Counted from the stretch's first letter, positions 8,915 to 18,065 are shown. The stretch: 64,000 bases of DNA from Olivibacter sitiensis DSM 17696 (GCF_000427965.1 NZ_ATZA01000020.1:1-64000); one strand, 5' to 3'. The notes: generated by a model from the letters alone, not told the origin. Program-made: numbers and translations.

Positions 8915-10078
8915 ATGATAGCAAGGATAGCGGCAGATAAGCTAAAGGATTTGGCGAGGAAATTTCCTGCCATTGGCTTGTTGGGACCTAGACAAAGTGG
9001 AAAAACCACTTTAGCAAAGGCATTGTTCAGTGATAAGCCATACGTGAGCTTCGAAAATCAAGACAATCAATTGGCGGCAGATACGGATCCCAACGGTTTC
9101 CTAAAAGGATTCCCGATGGGTGCGGTATTTGATGAAATACAGCGAGTACCCCTTTTGTTCTCCTATCTACAAGGCATTATAGACGAGCAACCGGACAAGA
9201 CGGGCCTGTTTATCCTCACGGGCTCACAAAATTTCCTTTTGCTGGAAAGTATTACGCAGAGCTTGGCGGGTAGGATTGCATTTGTCCATCTTTTGCCGTT
9301 CAGTTATCCGGAACTAAAGCATACGCCTTTTGGCGATGGCCCTATTGACCACTTGTTGTTTTGGGGCGGTTATCCCAGGCTATATGACAAGGGCATGCTA
9401 CCGAGCGACTATTATCCCAATTATATTCTTACCTACGTAGAAAGGGATGTAAGACAAATAAAGAACATAAGCAATCTGACCTTGTTTCAGCGCTTTTTGA
9501 AGATATGTGCCTCCAGGGTCGGTCAGGTGGTCAACTATGCCTCTATCGCCAACGACTGCGGAATAGACCAAAAAACAGTTGCGGTATGGATTGGGATACT
9601 GGAGACCAGTTTCATAGCCTTTACACTTAGACCTTATTATAACAATTTCAGCAAGCGATTGATACAAATGCCCAAGCTTTACTTTTATGATACGGGCTTG
9701 TGTTGTTCCCTGCTGGAAATGGAAGAAGTGGGGCACCTGTCAAACCATCCGTTAAGGGGGAGCATTTTTGAGAATTTTGTGGTACTGGAGCTTTTGAAAA
9801 AGCGGTTGAACAGTGGACAAAGGGCCAATCTATATTTTTGGCGCGATCGTACCGGGCATGAGATCGATGTGTTGGTGGACAAGGCAGGTGGCGCCATGCC
9901 CATTGAGATAAAGGCATCCCAGACCTATAATAAGGATTTTTTGAAAGGGATAAGCTATTGGAAGGGGATACAGCCCGCTAGCACCGCATCGTTCGTTATA
10001 TATACTGGTAGTGGTGGTCTGATTCAGCATGATACTCAGGTACTGAACTGGAGACAGATTGATGATATACCCGTATAG
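8915..10078 (+). CDS. AAA_14/DUF4143 family ATPase
   Basis: 387 residues from ATG 8915; a TTG at 8909 is the only earlier start. Walker A is GPRQSGKT (24-31), Walker B is VFDEIQ (D73/E74), and LTGSQN near 100 is sensor-like. The C-terminal half is DUF4143, with a HEIDVLVD...PIEIKAS stretch that has the ExD...ExK spacing of PD-(D/E)XK folds. This family is highly repeated in Bacteroidota and its cellular role is not established. The gene ends 2 nt before the convergent intact HTH gene and is preceded by the 26-bp inverted repeat. Confidence 0.9.
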   Translation: MIARIAADKLKDLARKFPAIGLLGPRQSGKTTLAKALFSDKPYVSFENQDNQLAADTDPNGFLKGFPMGAVFDEIQRVPLLFSYLQGIIDEQPDKTGLFILTGSQNFLLLESITQSLAGRIAFVHLLPFSYPELKHTPFGDGPIDHLLFWGGYPRLYDKGMLPSDYYPNYILTYVERDVRQIKNISNLTLFQRFLKICASRVGQVVNYASIANDCGIDQKTVAVWIGILETSFIAFTLRPYYNNFSKRLIQMPKLYFYDTGLCCSLLEMEEVGHLSNHPLRGSIFENFVVLELLKKRLNSGQRANLYFWRDRTGHEIDVLVDKAGGAMPIEIKASQTYNKDFLKGISYWKGIQPASTASFVIYTGSGGLIQHDTQVLNWRQIDDIPV

Positions 10079-10080
10079 TG

Positions 10081-10458
10081 CTACACTAACTCGAACCCCA
10101 ATTTCCTGCTTAGGTCCTCTATCTGCGTAACTAATTCTGGTAAATTATTCAGGTTATCTTTTTTTGTCGAAATACTGATATTGATGGTAATACGTGGGCT
10201 GCTTTCCAGGTATTTCAATTTGGAATCATCTGACATGCTGTCCATGATATCCTTATAGGCATAATAGGTGAAATCTAGGCCGGAAGCATCTTTTAAAGAC
10301 TGTAAAAAAGCGATGTCAAATTTTTTCCTGGTATCTATCTGGTTGATCGTTTGCCTGGATACATTCATCTTTCTAGCGACCACAGATCCCTTTATGCCCC
10401 GTTCTTTCATGGTTTCTTTTATGATTTCTCCTAGCGATTTCGCTTTTTTATTTGACAT
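10081..10458 (-). CDS. HTH DNA-binding protein, intact copy
   Basis: 125 residues from ATG 10458. A basic N-terminal tail (MSNKKAKSLGEIIKET) leads into a helix-turn-helix (VARKMNVSRQTINQI); the rest is helical with an ITINISISTKK strand and an acidic/Leu end. It is probably a small transcriptional regulator of XRE-like architecture. It converges on the ATPase gene with a 2-nt gap. The upstream DNA holds TTGCTTT at 10472, 10494 and 10535 that could be binding sites (inference). Its duplicate at 8422-8751 lacks the first residues. Confidence 0.75.
   Translation of the reverse strand: MSNKKAKSLGEIIKETMKERGIKGSVVARKMNVSRQTINQIDTRKKFDIAFLQSLKDASGLDFTYYAYKDIMDSMSDDSKLKYLESSPRITINISISTKKDNLNNLPELVTQIEDLSRKLGFELV
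10081..10458 (-). repeat. Direct repeat, copy 2 (HTH gene)
   Basis: Same-orientation partner of 8422-8811. Together the copies enclose the ATPase gene, so homologous recombination between them would delete it. Confidence 0.85.
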
Positions 10459-11136
10459 GTTCTAATTTATCTTGCTTTTTGTAAACTTTATTTTGCTTTA
10501 TAGATGTTTTTGCGGAAGAAAATGTATTTTTTTCTTGCTTTATGGCTTTTTATTGTTTACATTTGGCTTATATATATTAGGAATTACGCAAGATTCGTTC
10601 TTTTTTATGTGCTAAATCTTGTTTTGGTGCGTTCATTACCGTTTCCGTGACCGCATATTGGAGAAATGAATAGATTTGTTTTTTATTTATATTTTCAACT
10701 AAATTATACGTACAATCAACAAACACACACACAGTCAACAAACACACACATGAAAACTAAATTATTGTTCCAATCCGATTCGTCTATTAATGAATAAATA
10801 GGTTCTGTCTTGAATTTCCTCTTTCAAAGAATTTGCTAGTGATGGCGTGGGTCTGTGTTGCCCATCTTCCTTGTGAATGATTGCAAAAGGGGGTGAAAAT
10901 AATAGTAGATCAATTTATTAATAGTCGCCAACACACATGAAAACCTACTTTACAACACAACTTAACTCGTTCCTTACCCTGCAAAGGTGCAAGTCGTATG
11001 TGATATCTAATAAAAATTGCCGCTGGAAAAATAGGGATAGAATTGTATTGTCCAGATTTTTTTGAAGGTAAGGGTATCAGGCGTGAAAATTATTTAATAT
11101 CAATTTTTTATTCACTATTAACTCAAACAATCACAC
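10459..11136. other. 678-bp gene-free stretch before susC, with two aborted start regions
   Basis: There is no convincing gene. TAGATTTG at 10671-10678 is a possible -7 box, without a good -33. Two short frames begin in a context like that of the real susC start (ACACATGAAA): 10750-10797 (15 codons, MKTKLLFQ...) and 10937-11065 (42 codons, MKTYFTTQ...). The DNA is A/C-rich before each, with CAACAAACACACAC repeats at 10710-10750. They may be remnants of earlier susC 5' ends or leader peptides. Confidence 0.5.
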
Positions 11137-14100
11137 ATGAAACAAAAATTACTATGCTTCCTGCTGTTATGCGGTGTGCTCATAAGCCACGGCTACGCAC
11201 AGGAAAGGAGAATTAGTGGGAAGGTAACCTCCCAAGCCGATGCAACCCCATTGCCAGGGGTGTCTATTGTAGTAACGGGTACGTCGTTAGGAACGCAAAC
11301 GGATAATAACGGTAACTATTCCATTACCGTTCCATCTACGGCTAAATCACTTACGATTCGCTCGATTGGGTATTTAAGTCAAACAATTAATATTGGATCG
11401 GGAAGTGTTATTAACGTAGACTTAATAAGTGATGAGTCGCAGTTATCAGAAGTTGTTGTTACAGGGTATGGGAGTGCTAGGAGGGTTGATCTTACTGCAT
11501 CGATTGGATCTATTAAAGGAGAGGCTCTTCAAAATATAGCGGTGCCCTCTTTTGATAAATTTTTACAGGGACAAGTGGCAGGCGTGCAAGCATCCGTCAG
11601 TTCTGGGATTTTGGGACAACCGGCTAGGATTAGGGTGAGAGGGACTAATTCAATCTCCGGAAGCTCAGAACCTTTATATGTAGTGGACGGAGTTCCTTAT
11701 ATCACTGGAAACCAAAGTGGAGCAACGCCTTATAACCCGTTGGGAGATATTAATCCAAATGATATCGCCAATGTTGATGTTTTAAAGGACGGTGCGGCTA
11801 CAGCTATTTATGGCTCTAGAGCTGCAAATGGCGTGATATTAATCACTACAAAAAGGGGACAAGCAGGTACTAAGAAATTGACCTACGATAACTGGTTTGG
11901 TGTTGCAAAAACTGCGAAACGTTATGATTTGATGAATGCTCAGGAGTTTATGGATATAACGAATGAAAAATTGACTAATGTTGGTCAGCCAGCCGCAGCA
12001 TTTCCAATGGATAATCCTGCTGGAGGTATTTATGACACCGATTGGTTGGATGAGATTTTTAGAACAGCGTTTCAGCATAACCATAACCTTTCTGTAAGTG
12101 GCGGAACCAATGCTGGCACTAATTATTATTTTTCTTTGGGATATACGAATCAAAATGGTATTGTGGACGCAAACAGTTTGACTAGATACAGCGCCCGAGC
12201 CAATGTGGATCAAAAAGCCTTCAACGATAAACTGACAGTAGGTGCTAACGTTGCCATCACTCATAGCACAAACCGTGGTTTGAATACAGGTACAAATGCA
12301 CTTTCTGGAAACGTAATAGCGGGAATCTATGCTTTGCCGAACGTTCCTGCCATATTTTCCGACGGTTCCTATAATATTTCTGCATCGGGGTTAGGCCAAG
12401 GAAATAATACCATGCCTATAGTATCTAATTTTACTAACCAACGTTATGTGTTGGATAACAATGTATATAGAAGTATGGGATTAAACGTAACTGGTAACAG
12501 TTATGCAGACTTGGAAATAGTTTCTGGCTTACATGCCAAGACACAAATCGGTATTAACATGATCAACAATGAGGATTATGTTTATTGGACGAGGGAGCAT
12601 GGAGATGGAAGAAGTAACGATGGCTACATTTATCAGCAATATCTGCCTACGTTTCGATACAATTGGCAAAACACTTTGAGTTATGATAATGTGATCGCGG
12701 AAGATCATAGAATAAGTGTGTTGGCGGGACAGGAATTTCAAAAAACGCTTACAAGAAGCTTCTCTGCGTCCGGAACGGGACTTTCTGCTGATTATTTTGG
12801 CGAGAATTTTAATATTATTAGTAATTCACTGGCTAATCAGTTTATTGGCGGCGCAGCTAATGAGCGTACTTTTGCCTCTTATTTTGGAAGATTGGAATAC
12901 GGTTATAAAAACCGGTATTTGCTCAGTGGCTCCTTGCGCTACGATAAGATTTCTTCTTTGCCATGGGGCAATCAAGGAGCTACCCTGCCTGGAGCATCTT
13001 TGGGATGGAGGATATCTCAAGAAGAGTTTTTTCAGGTTAGCTGGCTTAATGAATTAAAGCTCAGAGGAGGTTATGCTAAGGTAGGTAATGTGGAAATAGG
13101 TTCTTATCCATATGCTGGAAATTTCTCTGCGGCGCAATATGGCAGTTATTCTGGTATTCGGTATAGTCAAGCTGGTAACAGTGACTTGAGCTTCGAAACA
13201 AGTAAAAAATATGACATAGGCGTTGATTTTGGCTTTTTGCAGGATAAAATCACCTTAACGGCTGATTGGTTCTTGAATGATGTGGATAATTTGATATTAG
13301 GTGTACCTACACCACCGTCTTTGGGGGTTCCAGGAAATGAAATAAACCAAAATATCGGTCGAATGAAAAATAGGGGATTTGAGTTTACGATTGGCGCTAC
13401 GGTCATTGAAAATGACAGATTCAGTTGGACTACTAACTTAAACACTACTTTCACGAAAAATGAAGTGATTACTTTGGTAGACGGTAATCCGATCGACTAT
13501 TCGGCACATACTATACGCGAAGGAGAATCGATAGGATCGTTTTTCGGTTATGTATGGCATGGCGTGAATGCTGCAAATGGAAATCCAATTTACGAAAAAG
13601 CCGACGGCTCATTGGTTCAGCAAAGGGTTGGGGCGACATCTTTCGCCGTATACGATCCCGCAAATCCGTCGGACGTGAGTCAGAATGCTGTTGCTTTGAA
13701 CTATGCTGATAAAAGAATCCTAGGCGTATCTATGCCAAAGTGGTTTGGAGGGTTTAACAATACTTTTAGGTATAGAGATTTTGATTTAAACATATTTCTA
13801 TCATTCTCTGGAGGAAATTATATTTACAATCAAACAAGGCAAAATATACTGCTAAACCAAGCTTTCGGTAATGGCTCGACAGAATTGCTAAATCGCTGGA
13901 CGGAGGAAGGACAGCAAACTGATATTCCAAAATTGGCGTATGGCTATGCAGCACAGATTTATCAAACTGGTAACGCAACAACGCAGTTTGTGGAGAAAGC
14001 TGATTTTCTTAGGGCTCAAAATATAGGACTTGGATATAGTTTCCCAAAACAGTTGCTGAACAGCGTTAAAGTAAATAATCTAAGAGTGTTTGCGCAGATA

Positions 14101-14244
14101 CAAAATGCCTTTGTAATTACGGGCTACAAAGGTATCGATCCTGAGATGAATAACAGCCCAACAACAAATACTCAGCCAAACGTTGATATAGCGACAAACT
14201 TTATACCAAGAACGTTTACTTTTGGTCTGAATGTAGGATTTTAA
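11137..14244 (+). CDS. SusC/RagA-family TonB-linked outer membrane protein
   Basis: 1035 residues, the usual size. Signal peptide 1-21 (ending GYAQ), carboxypeptidase-regulatory-like domain about 24-100 (ISGKVTSQ...PLPGVSIVV), VVVTGYG segment, plug about 110-235 (LYVVDGVPY, VLKDGAATAIYGSRAANGV), then a large beta barrel ending in NVGF. It imports oligomers, usually glycans, across the outer membrane with TonB energy, using the SusD-like lid encoded 17 nt downstream. No glycoside hydrolase or regulator is adjacent, so the substrate cannot be inferred. Confidence 0.96.
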   Translation: MKQKLLCFLLLCGVLISHGYAQERRISGKVTSQADATPLPGVSIVVTGTSLGTQTDNNGNYSITVPSTAKSLTIRSIGYLSQTINIGSGSVINVDLISDESQLSEVVVTGYGSARRVDLTASIGSIKGEALQNIAVPSFDKFLQGQVAGVQASVSSGILGQPARIRVRGTNSISGSSEPLYVVDGVPYITGNQSGATPYNPLGDINPNDIANVDVLKDGAATAIYGSRAANGVILITTKRGQAGTKKLTYDNWFGVAKTAKRYDLMNAQEFMDITNEKLTNVGQPAAAFPMDNPAGGIYDTDWLDEIFRTAFQHNHNLSVSGGTNAGTNYYFSLGYTNQNGIVDANSLTRYSARANVDQKAFNDKLTVGANVAITHSTNRGLNTGTNALSGNVIAGIYALPNVPAIFSDGSYNISASGLGQGNNTMPIVSNFTNQRYVLDNNVYRSMGLNVTGNSYADLEIVSGLHAKTQIGINMINNEDYVYWTREHGDGRSNDGYIYQQYLPTFRYNWQNTLSYDNVIAEDHRISVLAGQEFQKTLTRSFSASGTGLSADYFGENFNIISNSLANQFIGGAANERTFASYFGRLEYGYKNRYLLSGSLRYDKISSLPWGNQGATLPGASLGWRISQEEFFQVSWLNELKLRGGYAKVGNVEIGSYPYAGNFSAAQYGSYSGIRYSQAGNSDLSFETSKKYDIGVDFGFLQDKITLTADWFLNDVDNLILGVPTPPSLGVPGNEINQNIGRMKNRGFEFTIGATVIENDRFSWTTNLNTTFTKNEVITLVDGNPIDYSAHTIREGESIGSFFGYVWHGVNAANGNPIYEKADGSLVQQRVGATSFAVYDPANPSDVSQNAVALNYADKRILGVSMPKWFGGFNNTFRYRDFDLNIFLSFSGGNYIYNQTRQNILLNQAFGNGSTELLNRWTEEGQQTDIPKLAYGYAAQIYQTGNATTQFVEKADFLRAQNIGLGYSFPKQLLNSVKVNNLRVFAQIQNAFVITGYKGIDPEMNNSPTTNTQPNVDIATNFIPRTFTFGLNVGF

Positions 14245-14261
14245 TTAGAGGATAAAGAGAA

Positions 14262-15857
14262 ATGAAAAATATATATAGAAATATAATACAAGGGAAAGCC
14301 AAACAGTTGTTTTGTCTTGGTTTAGCGGTTACGTTGACAGTGAGTTCTTGTAGTGACTTCACGGAGTTGCAGCCACTATCTGCACTATCTGAAACGACAG
14401 CCTTTTCAACATCGGCAAACGTTGAATTGGCAATGAACGGGATGTACTGGGCCGCCGCTATAGGTACTTATGCCGGTGGAGGAGGAAGAGGTTACCCGTT
14501 TGGCGCAGCATCTATTCAGCAGGGCGATATGAGGGGTGAAGATATGGTGAATCTTCAGGCTTTTTATCAGATAACTTATGAAGGCACGTATACGGCTACA
14601 TCAGCAAATAATGTGAATCATTGGTCAACACTTTATTTTCTAATCAATGAGGCAAATATAGTTATAGATGGAGTTCAGCAAGCATCCGGAAATGGCGTGA
14701 TAACATCTGAGCAAGCATTGGTTTATGAAGCCGAAGCTAAATTTTTAAGAGCCTTAGCCCACCATGAACTGCTTATTCATTTTTGTAGGCCCTATGCAGA
14801 CAATAATGGAGGAAATATGGGGGTTCCTTATCGTACCACTCCAGTAACAGGTGGTACAGCTGTGGAAGAGGGACTGGCACAAGGACGAGGTACTGTGGCA
14901 GAAGCATATGCAAGAGTTTTGGAAGACTTAAACTTCGCAGAACAAAACCTTCCGGCTACAGGAGGAGAAAGTATTTCTCGTGCGAGAAAGGGGGCTGCCA
15001 TAGCCTTGAAAACAAGGGTATATCTTCATATGCAAGATTATGCTAATGTCATATCAGAAGCTACGAAGCTAGGTGCAACTGGTTCGGCTCCATTTACTAG
15101 CCCAATTGGAGGTTATGCGTTGACTGCAACTCCCGATGGTCCTTTTACCAATTATTCATCCAATACCGAATCAGTTTTCTCAATTGCCAATAGTGCGGCT
15201 TCAAATGGTGGTGTTAATGGTGCTCTTGCTTCTCAATATGGTGCATCAGACTTTGGATTCCGTGATCTGGTGGCCATCAGTCCAAATTTCTATAATATCG
15301 GTTTTTGGCATGAAGATGACCTTAGGAGGAATATGACGTATCGTCAAAGTGCTGGTATATCTGCATTATATACAACCAAATATTATGAAAGCGATCGTTC
15401 TGATTGGGCGCCAATTATTCGCTATGCGGAAGTGATTTTGAATGCTTCAGAAGCTTATGCAAGGCAAGGAAACAATGGACAAGCCTTAGTTCTTTTGAAT
15501 TCAGTTAGGGATCGGGCTGTTCCAGCAGCAGCTTCTTATGGTACTACTGCTCCACCGGATTTGCTTCAAGTTATTTTTAATGAAAGACGTATAGAGTTTT
15601 TGGCTGAAGGACGTCGCTGGCCGGACATCCATCGATTGGCCTTAGATCCTCAGTATTCTACGGGTGGAATACCAGCGAAGGTGCTGGCTTCACAAATATC
15701 AGCAAATGGTGGACAAGCGGTATACGATGGTAGCACTATATTAACGCCTGCTTGGGTGGCGATACCTTACAGTGACGACAGGTTTGTTTGGCCAATATCT
15801 TCTGATGAGGTTAACTCCAATCCTACGCTTAGGGAACAGCAGAATCCGGGTTATTGA
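14262..15857 (+). CDS. SusD/RagB-family nutrient-binding outer membrane lipoprotein
   Basis: 531 residues. Lipoprotein signal with TVSSC as lipobox (Cys near 30), then FTELQPLS and a TPR-rich helical body. The C-terminal signature NERRIEFLAEGRRWPDIHRL is typical of SusD. It forms the surface lid over the SusC barrel encoded just upstream and is cotranscribed with it. A small secreted protein follows 81 nt later, after a hairpin at 15875-15897. Confidence 0.96.
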   Translation: MKNIYRNIIQGKAKQLFCLGLAVTLTVSSCSDFTELQPLSALSETTAFSTSANVELAMNGMYWAAAIGTYAGGGGRGYPFGAASIQQGDMRGEDMVNLQAFYQITYEGTYTATSANNVNHWSTLYFLINEANIVIDGVQQASGNGVITSEQALVYEAEAKFLRALAHHELLIHFCRPYADNNGGNMGVPYRTTPVTGGTAVEEGLAQGRGTVAEAYARVLEDLNFAEQNLPATGGESISRARKGAAIALKTRVYLHMQDYANVISEATKLGATGSAPFTSPIGGYALTATPDGPFTNYSSNTESVFSIANSAASNGGVNGALASQYGASDFGFRDLVAISPNFYNIGFWHEDDLRRNMTYRQSAGISALYTTKYYESDRSDWAPIIRYAEVILNASEAYARQGNNGQALVLLNSVRDRAVPAAASYGTTAPPDLLQVIFNERRIEFLAEGRRWPDIHRLALDPQYSTGGIPAKVLASQISANGGQAVYDGSTILTPAWVAIPYSDDRFVWPISSDEVNSNPTLREQQNPGY

Positions 15858-15874
15858 TGCTTGATTTATATTTG

Positions 15875-15897
15875 GTTGGGGGTACAATACCCCCAAC
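15875..15897 (+). terminator. GC-rich hairpin after susD (terminator or mRNA stabiliser)
   Basis: A perfect 10-bp stem GTTGGGGGTA/TACCCCCAAC with a CAA loop, 18 nt after the susD stop. No T-run follows, so full termination is doubtful; it may protect the 3' end of susCD mRNA or reduce expression of the next gene. Confidence 0.45.
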
Positions 15898-15938
15898 TAA
15901 AATCGCTATTGAATAAAGAATTTTAAATCTTTGATCTT

Positions 15939-16655
15939 ATGAATTGCTTAGTCCGTTTTACCATGAGTCGACGCCAGGTTTGGTGCATGATTATAGGAAG
16001 CCTGTCTTTGTTCCGTGTAGCATCTGCACAAGAACAGCTTACTGCTGATGAGACTTTAATGAGTAGTCTTGGTGGGTCTCTGATGACGCAGATGTTAGTG
16101 GATAACCTTGGAAAGCCTTTTATGACAAGTAAGTATGAAGGCGCAATAGGTAGTCCTTATCTGATTGAAGATTGGCAAAAAGGGAGCGTGGAACATTCTA
16201 ATGGAGAAAAATTTGAAAATCTTGATTTGCTTTACGATGCGGTAGCTAAGTCACTTTTATTCAAAAATGCACAGGAAAAGGTGATGGCATTTGTAAAGCC
16301 CGTAACGGCGTTTACAATTCAAGATATCAATGAAAGGTTCTTCAAAAGAATGCCTAATGGCGATTATTTTGAAATAGTAACGGATGGAGAAAAACCTCTT
16401 TATAAAGCCTGTGAGAAGAAGATTTTAGAAAAAAAAACGTATGGAGGAATTGGGGTGCAAAAGGAGATCATAACTTCTTATAGTTATTATTCAGAAGTTG
16501 ATGGGGAGCCGATAAAGCTGAAATTGAATAAATCTATATTTCAATTCTTTGGTGCTAAAGCTAGCGAGGCGGAAAAATATAGCATCGACAAAAAGCTTGA
16601 CATAAAGAAAGAGGAAAATTTGATTTTGTTGTTCAAGTATATGAATAGCCATTGA
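15939..16655 (+). CDS. Small secreted protein, paralogue of the 362-1048 product
   Basis: 238 residues with a signal peptide ending near VASAQEQ. An N-terminal LMSSLGGSLMTQML block is followed by a soluble domain with EKFENLDLLYDAVAKSL, then YSYYSEVDGEP and a FQFFGAKASEAEKY turn, and it ends in a short hydrophobic LILLFKYM segment. Layout and several blocks match the protein at 362-1048. Function unknown. It follows susCD, as its relative precedes the STN receptor, suggesting an accessory part of TonB uptake systems (inference). Confidence 0.7.
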   Translation: MNCLVRFTMSRRQVWCMIIGSLSLFRVASAQEQLTADETLMSSLGGSLMTQMLVDNLGKPFMTSKYEGAIGSPYLIEDWQKGSVEHSNGEKFENLDLLYDAVAKSLLFKNAQEKVMAFVKPVTAFTIQDINERFFKRMPNGDYFEIVTDGEKPLYKACEKKILEKKTYGGIGVQKEIITSYSYYSEVDGEPIKLKLNKSIFQFFGAKASEAEKYSIDKKLDIKKEENLILLFKYMNSH

Positions 16656-16765
16656 AATTGAATTGTTAAGAAGAAAATGTAAAAATCTCACATTTAGCTT
16701 TTTTTCAATAGATCATGATGCGAATGTGCTGGTTTGAAAAATTCGTGGATGGATTTTTAGACCAT

Positions 16766-16797
16766 ATCCCGGTGGCACCCTGCCATCGGGATTTTTT
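16766..16797 (+). terminator. Rho-independent terminator downstream of the susCD locus
   Basis: An 11-bp stem ATCCCGGTGGC/GCCATCGGGAT with one G-T pair, a five-base loop ACCCT, and a T6 run at 16792-16797. It ends transcription from the susCD side before the small gene at 16855. Confidence 0.8.
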
Positions 16798-16854
16798 GTT
16801 GAAATCGATGAAATAAAACAATTACGAGAAGAGTTCGTTCTAGGAAAAGAAAAT

Positions 16855-17007
16855 ATGAGGGCAAACAACAGAAAATTGTTATATATTATCCTGGCGGCTA
16901 TAGTGGCGGCCGCAATCATGTACTTCATCACCAAAGATCCTCAGGAGAACCCGGTGCTGGAGCAGCCGAATGGAGAGGCGCCTCATAAGCAGGAACAGGA
17001 CAATTAG
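16855..17007 (+). CDS. 50-residue single-pass membrane protein, unknown
   Basis: A short frame, ATG 16855 to TAG 17005-17007. It encodes a basic start (MRANNRKL), one membrane helix (LYIILAAIVAAAIMYFI) and an acidic, Gln/Pro-rich tail (DPQENPVLEQ... KQEQDN). The basic-helix-acidic-tail design supports a real inner membrane protein with the tail outside. It lies after a terminator and before the rplM promoter, so it should have its own promoter, which I could not identify. Confidence 0.55.
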   Translation: MRANNRKLLYIILAAIVAAAIMYFITKDPQENPVLEQPNGEAPHKQEQDN

Positions 17008-17062
17008 TTGATCAATCATTTGTCATTGGCTGATTGGTGGGTTTCACTCATCTCAAATCTGA

Positions 17063-17097
17063 CGTCTCATATCTCAAGTCTCGCGTCTCATATCTCA
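17063..17097. repeat. 14-bp tandem direct repeat upstream of rplM
   Basis: CGTCTCATATCTCA occurs at 17063-17076 and again at 17084-17097, 21 bp apart, in a run of further CTCA/TCTCA words from 17047. Function unknown. Confidence 0.6.
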
Positions 17098-17117
17098 CTA
17101 AATATTTTCCCGAAACA

Positions 17118-17149
17118 TTTTCTTTAACCAAATAATATTTCTACTTTTG
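17118..17149 (+). promoter_or_regulatory. Probable promoter of rplM operon
   Basis: TACTTTTG at 17142-17149 is a full match to the Bacteroidota -7 element TAnnTTTG. TTTT at 17118-17121 is a weak -33 at 20-nt spacing. The start of transcription would be near 17155, leaving a leader of about 50 nt. Confidence 0.65.
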
Positions 17150-17205
17150 CAGTCCCTTAATTGAGAGGGAATGGTTTATTATATAATTAATTCAAAATCA
17201 AGCTA

Positions 17206-17649
17206 GTGAATACGTTAAGTTACAAAACTGTCTCTGCCAACAAAAACACTGTCAACAAAGAATGGATCGTTGTTGATGCTGAAGGCGAGATCTTGGGGCG
17301 CTTGGCATCCAATATCGCGAAAGTGATAAGGGGTAAGCACAAGTCTTCGTTCACCCCACACGTAGACTGTGGCGATAACGTGATCGTTATCAACGCAGAC
17401 AAGATCAAGTTGACCGGAAACAAGATGAGCGACAAGCGTTATGTACGCTATACAGGCTATCCAGGTGGTCAGCGCTTTACTTCTCCTAAGGAAATGTTGG
17501 CAAAGCATCCAGGACGCATCGTGGAAAAAGCCGTGCGTGGCATGCTGCCCAAAAATCGATTGGGGCACGCCTTGTTCAACAACCTGTTCGTTTATGCCGG
17601 TGCCGAGCATCCGCATGCAGCGCAAAATCCTAAAACTGTTAAATTCTAA
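17206..17649 (+). CDS. rplM: 50S ribosomal protein L13 (uL13)
   Basis: 147 residues from a GTG start at 17206; no ATG fits the conserved N-terminus. The L13 signatures are present: KEWIVVDAEGEILGRLAS, then GDNVIVINADKIKLTGNK, YTGYPGG and GMLPKNRLG. It is an early-assembly protein of the large subunit. It is followed by rpsI after 11 nt, the usual rplM-rpsI pair, here extended by rpsB and tsf. Confidence 0.98.
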   Translation: MNTLSYKTVSANKNTVNKEWIVVDAEGEILGRLASNIAKVIRGKHKSSFTPHVDCGDNVIVINADKIKLTGNKMSDKRYVRYTGYPGGQRFTSPKEMLAKHPGRIVEKAVRGMLPKNRLGHALFNNLFVYAGAEHPHAAQNPKTVKF

Positions 17650-17654
17650 AGGAG
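17648..17654 (+). promoter_or_regulatory. Shine-Dalgarno sequence of rpsI
   Basis: AAAGGAG overlaps the rplM stop and lies 6 nt before the rpsI ATG. Such sites are generally scarce in Bacteroidia, so it is noted separately. Confidence 0.7.
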
Positions 17655-17660
17655 AAAAAG

Positions 17661-18047
17661 ATGTCAGTAACAAACACTTCAGGAAGAAGAAAAACAGCTG
17701 TTGCCCGTATCTATTTGAAGGCTGGTAGCGGCAATATTACCGTAAATGGTAAGGACTATAAAGAATATTTTCCAACATTGCCATTGCAATATATTGTTAC
17801 CCAAAGTACGGAAGTAGCCGGTGCTGCGGGTAATTATGATGTGAAAGTTAACGTTTCTGGTGGTGGCGTAAAGGGCCAGGCAGAAGCCGTGCGTTTGGCT
17901 ATCGCCAAAGCATTGGTAGAGCTAGACCCAGAGGTGAAACCAGCACTACGTGCCAAAGGTTTGATGACCCGTGACGATCGTATGGTAGAGCGTAAGAAAC
18001 CAGGTCGCAAGAAAGCACGCAGAAGATTTCAATTTAGTAAACGTTAA
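17661..18047 (+). CDS. rpsI: 30S ribosomal protein S9 (uS9)
   Basis: 128 residues, normal length. It begins TSGRRKTAVARIYLKAG, contains GGGVKGQAEAVRLAIA, and ends with the basic tail RKKARRRFQFSKR that reaches the P-site tRNA. It sits between rplM (11 nt) and rpsB (18 nt), and is translated from a clear Shine-Dalgarno sequence. Confidence 0.98.
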   Translation: MSVTNTSGRRKTAVARIYLKAGSGNITVNGKDYKEYFPTLPLQYIVTQSTEVAGAAGNYDVKVNVSGGGVKGQAEAVRLAIAKALVELDPEVKPALRAKGLMTRDDRMVERKKPGRKKARRRFQFSKR

Positions 18048-18050
18048 TTT

Positions 18051-18057
18051 AAGGAGG
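18051..18057 (+). promoter_or_regulatory. Strong Shine-Dalgarno sequence of rpsB
   Basis: AAGGAGG, a seven-base match to the anti-SD of 16S rRNA, 8 nt before the rpsB ATG. It stands out because most genes in this window have A/T-rich leaders with no such motif. Confidence 0.8.
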
Positions 18058-18065
18058 ATCAGACA

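Noticed and set aside
8422-10458. Calling the HTH/ATPase pair a toxin-antitoxin system
   Set aside because: No known toxin motif is present, the intact HTH gene is convergent rather than in an operon with the ATPase, and family function is unknown. Kept only as an open hypothesis.
16715-16816. About 33-codon frame starting ATGATGCGAATGTGC after the small secreted protein
   Set aside because: It runs through the terminator stem and T-run at 16766-16797 and has no coherent protein pattern.
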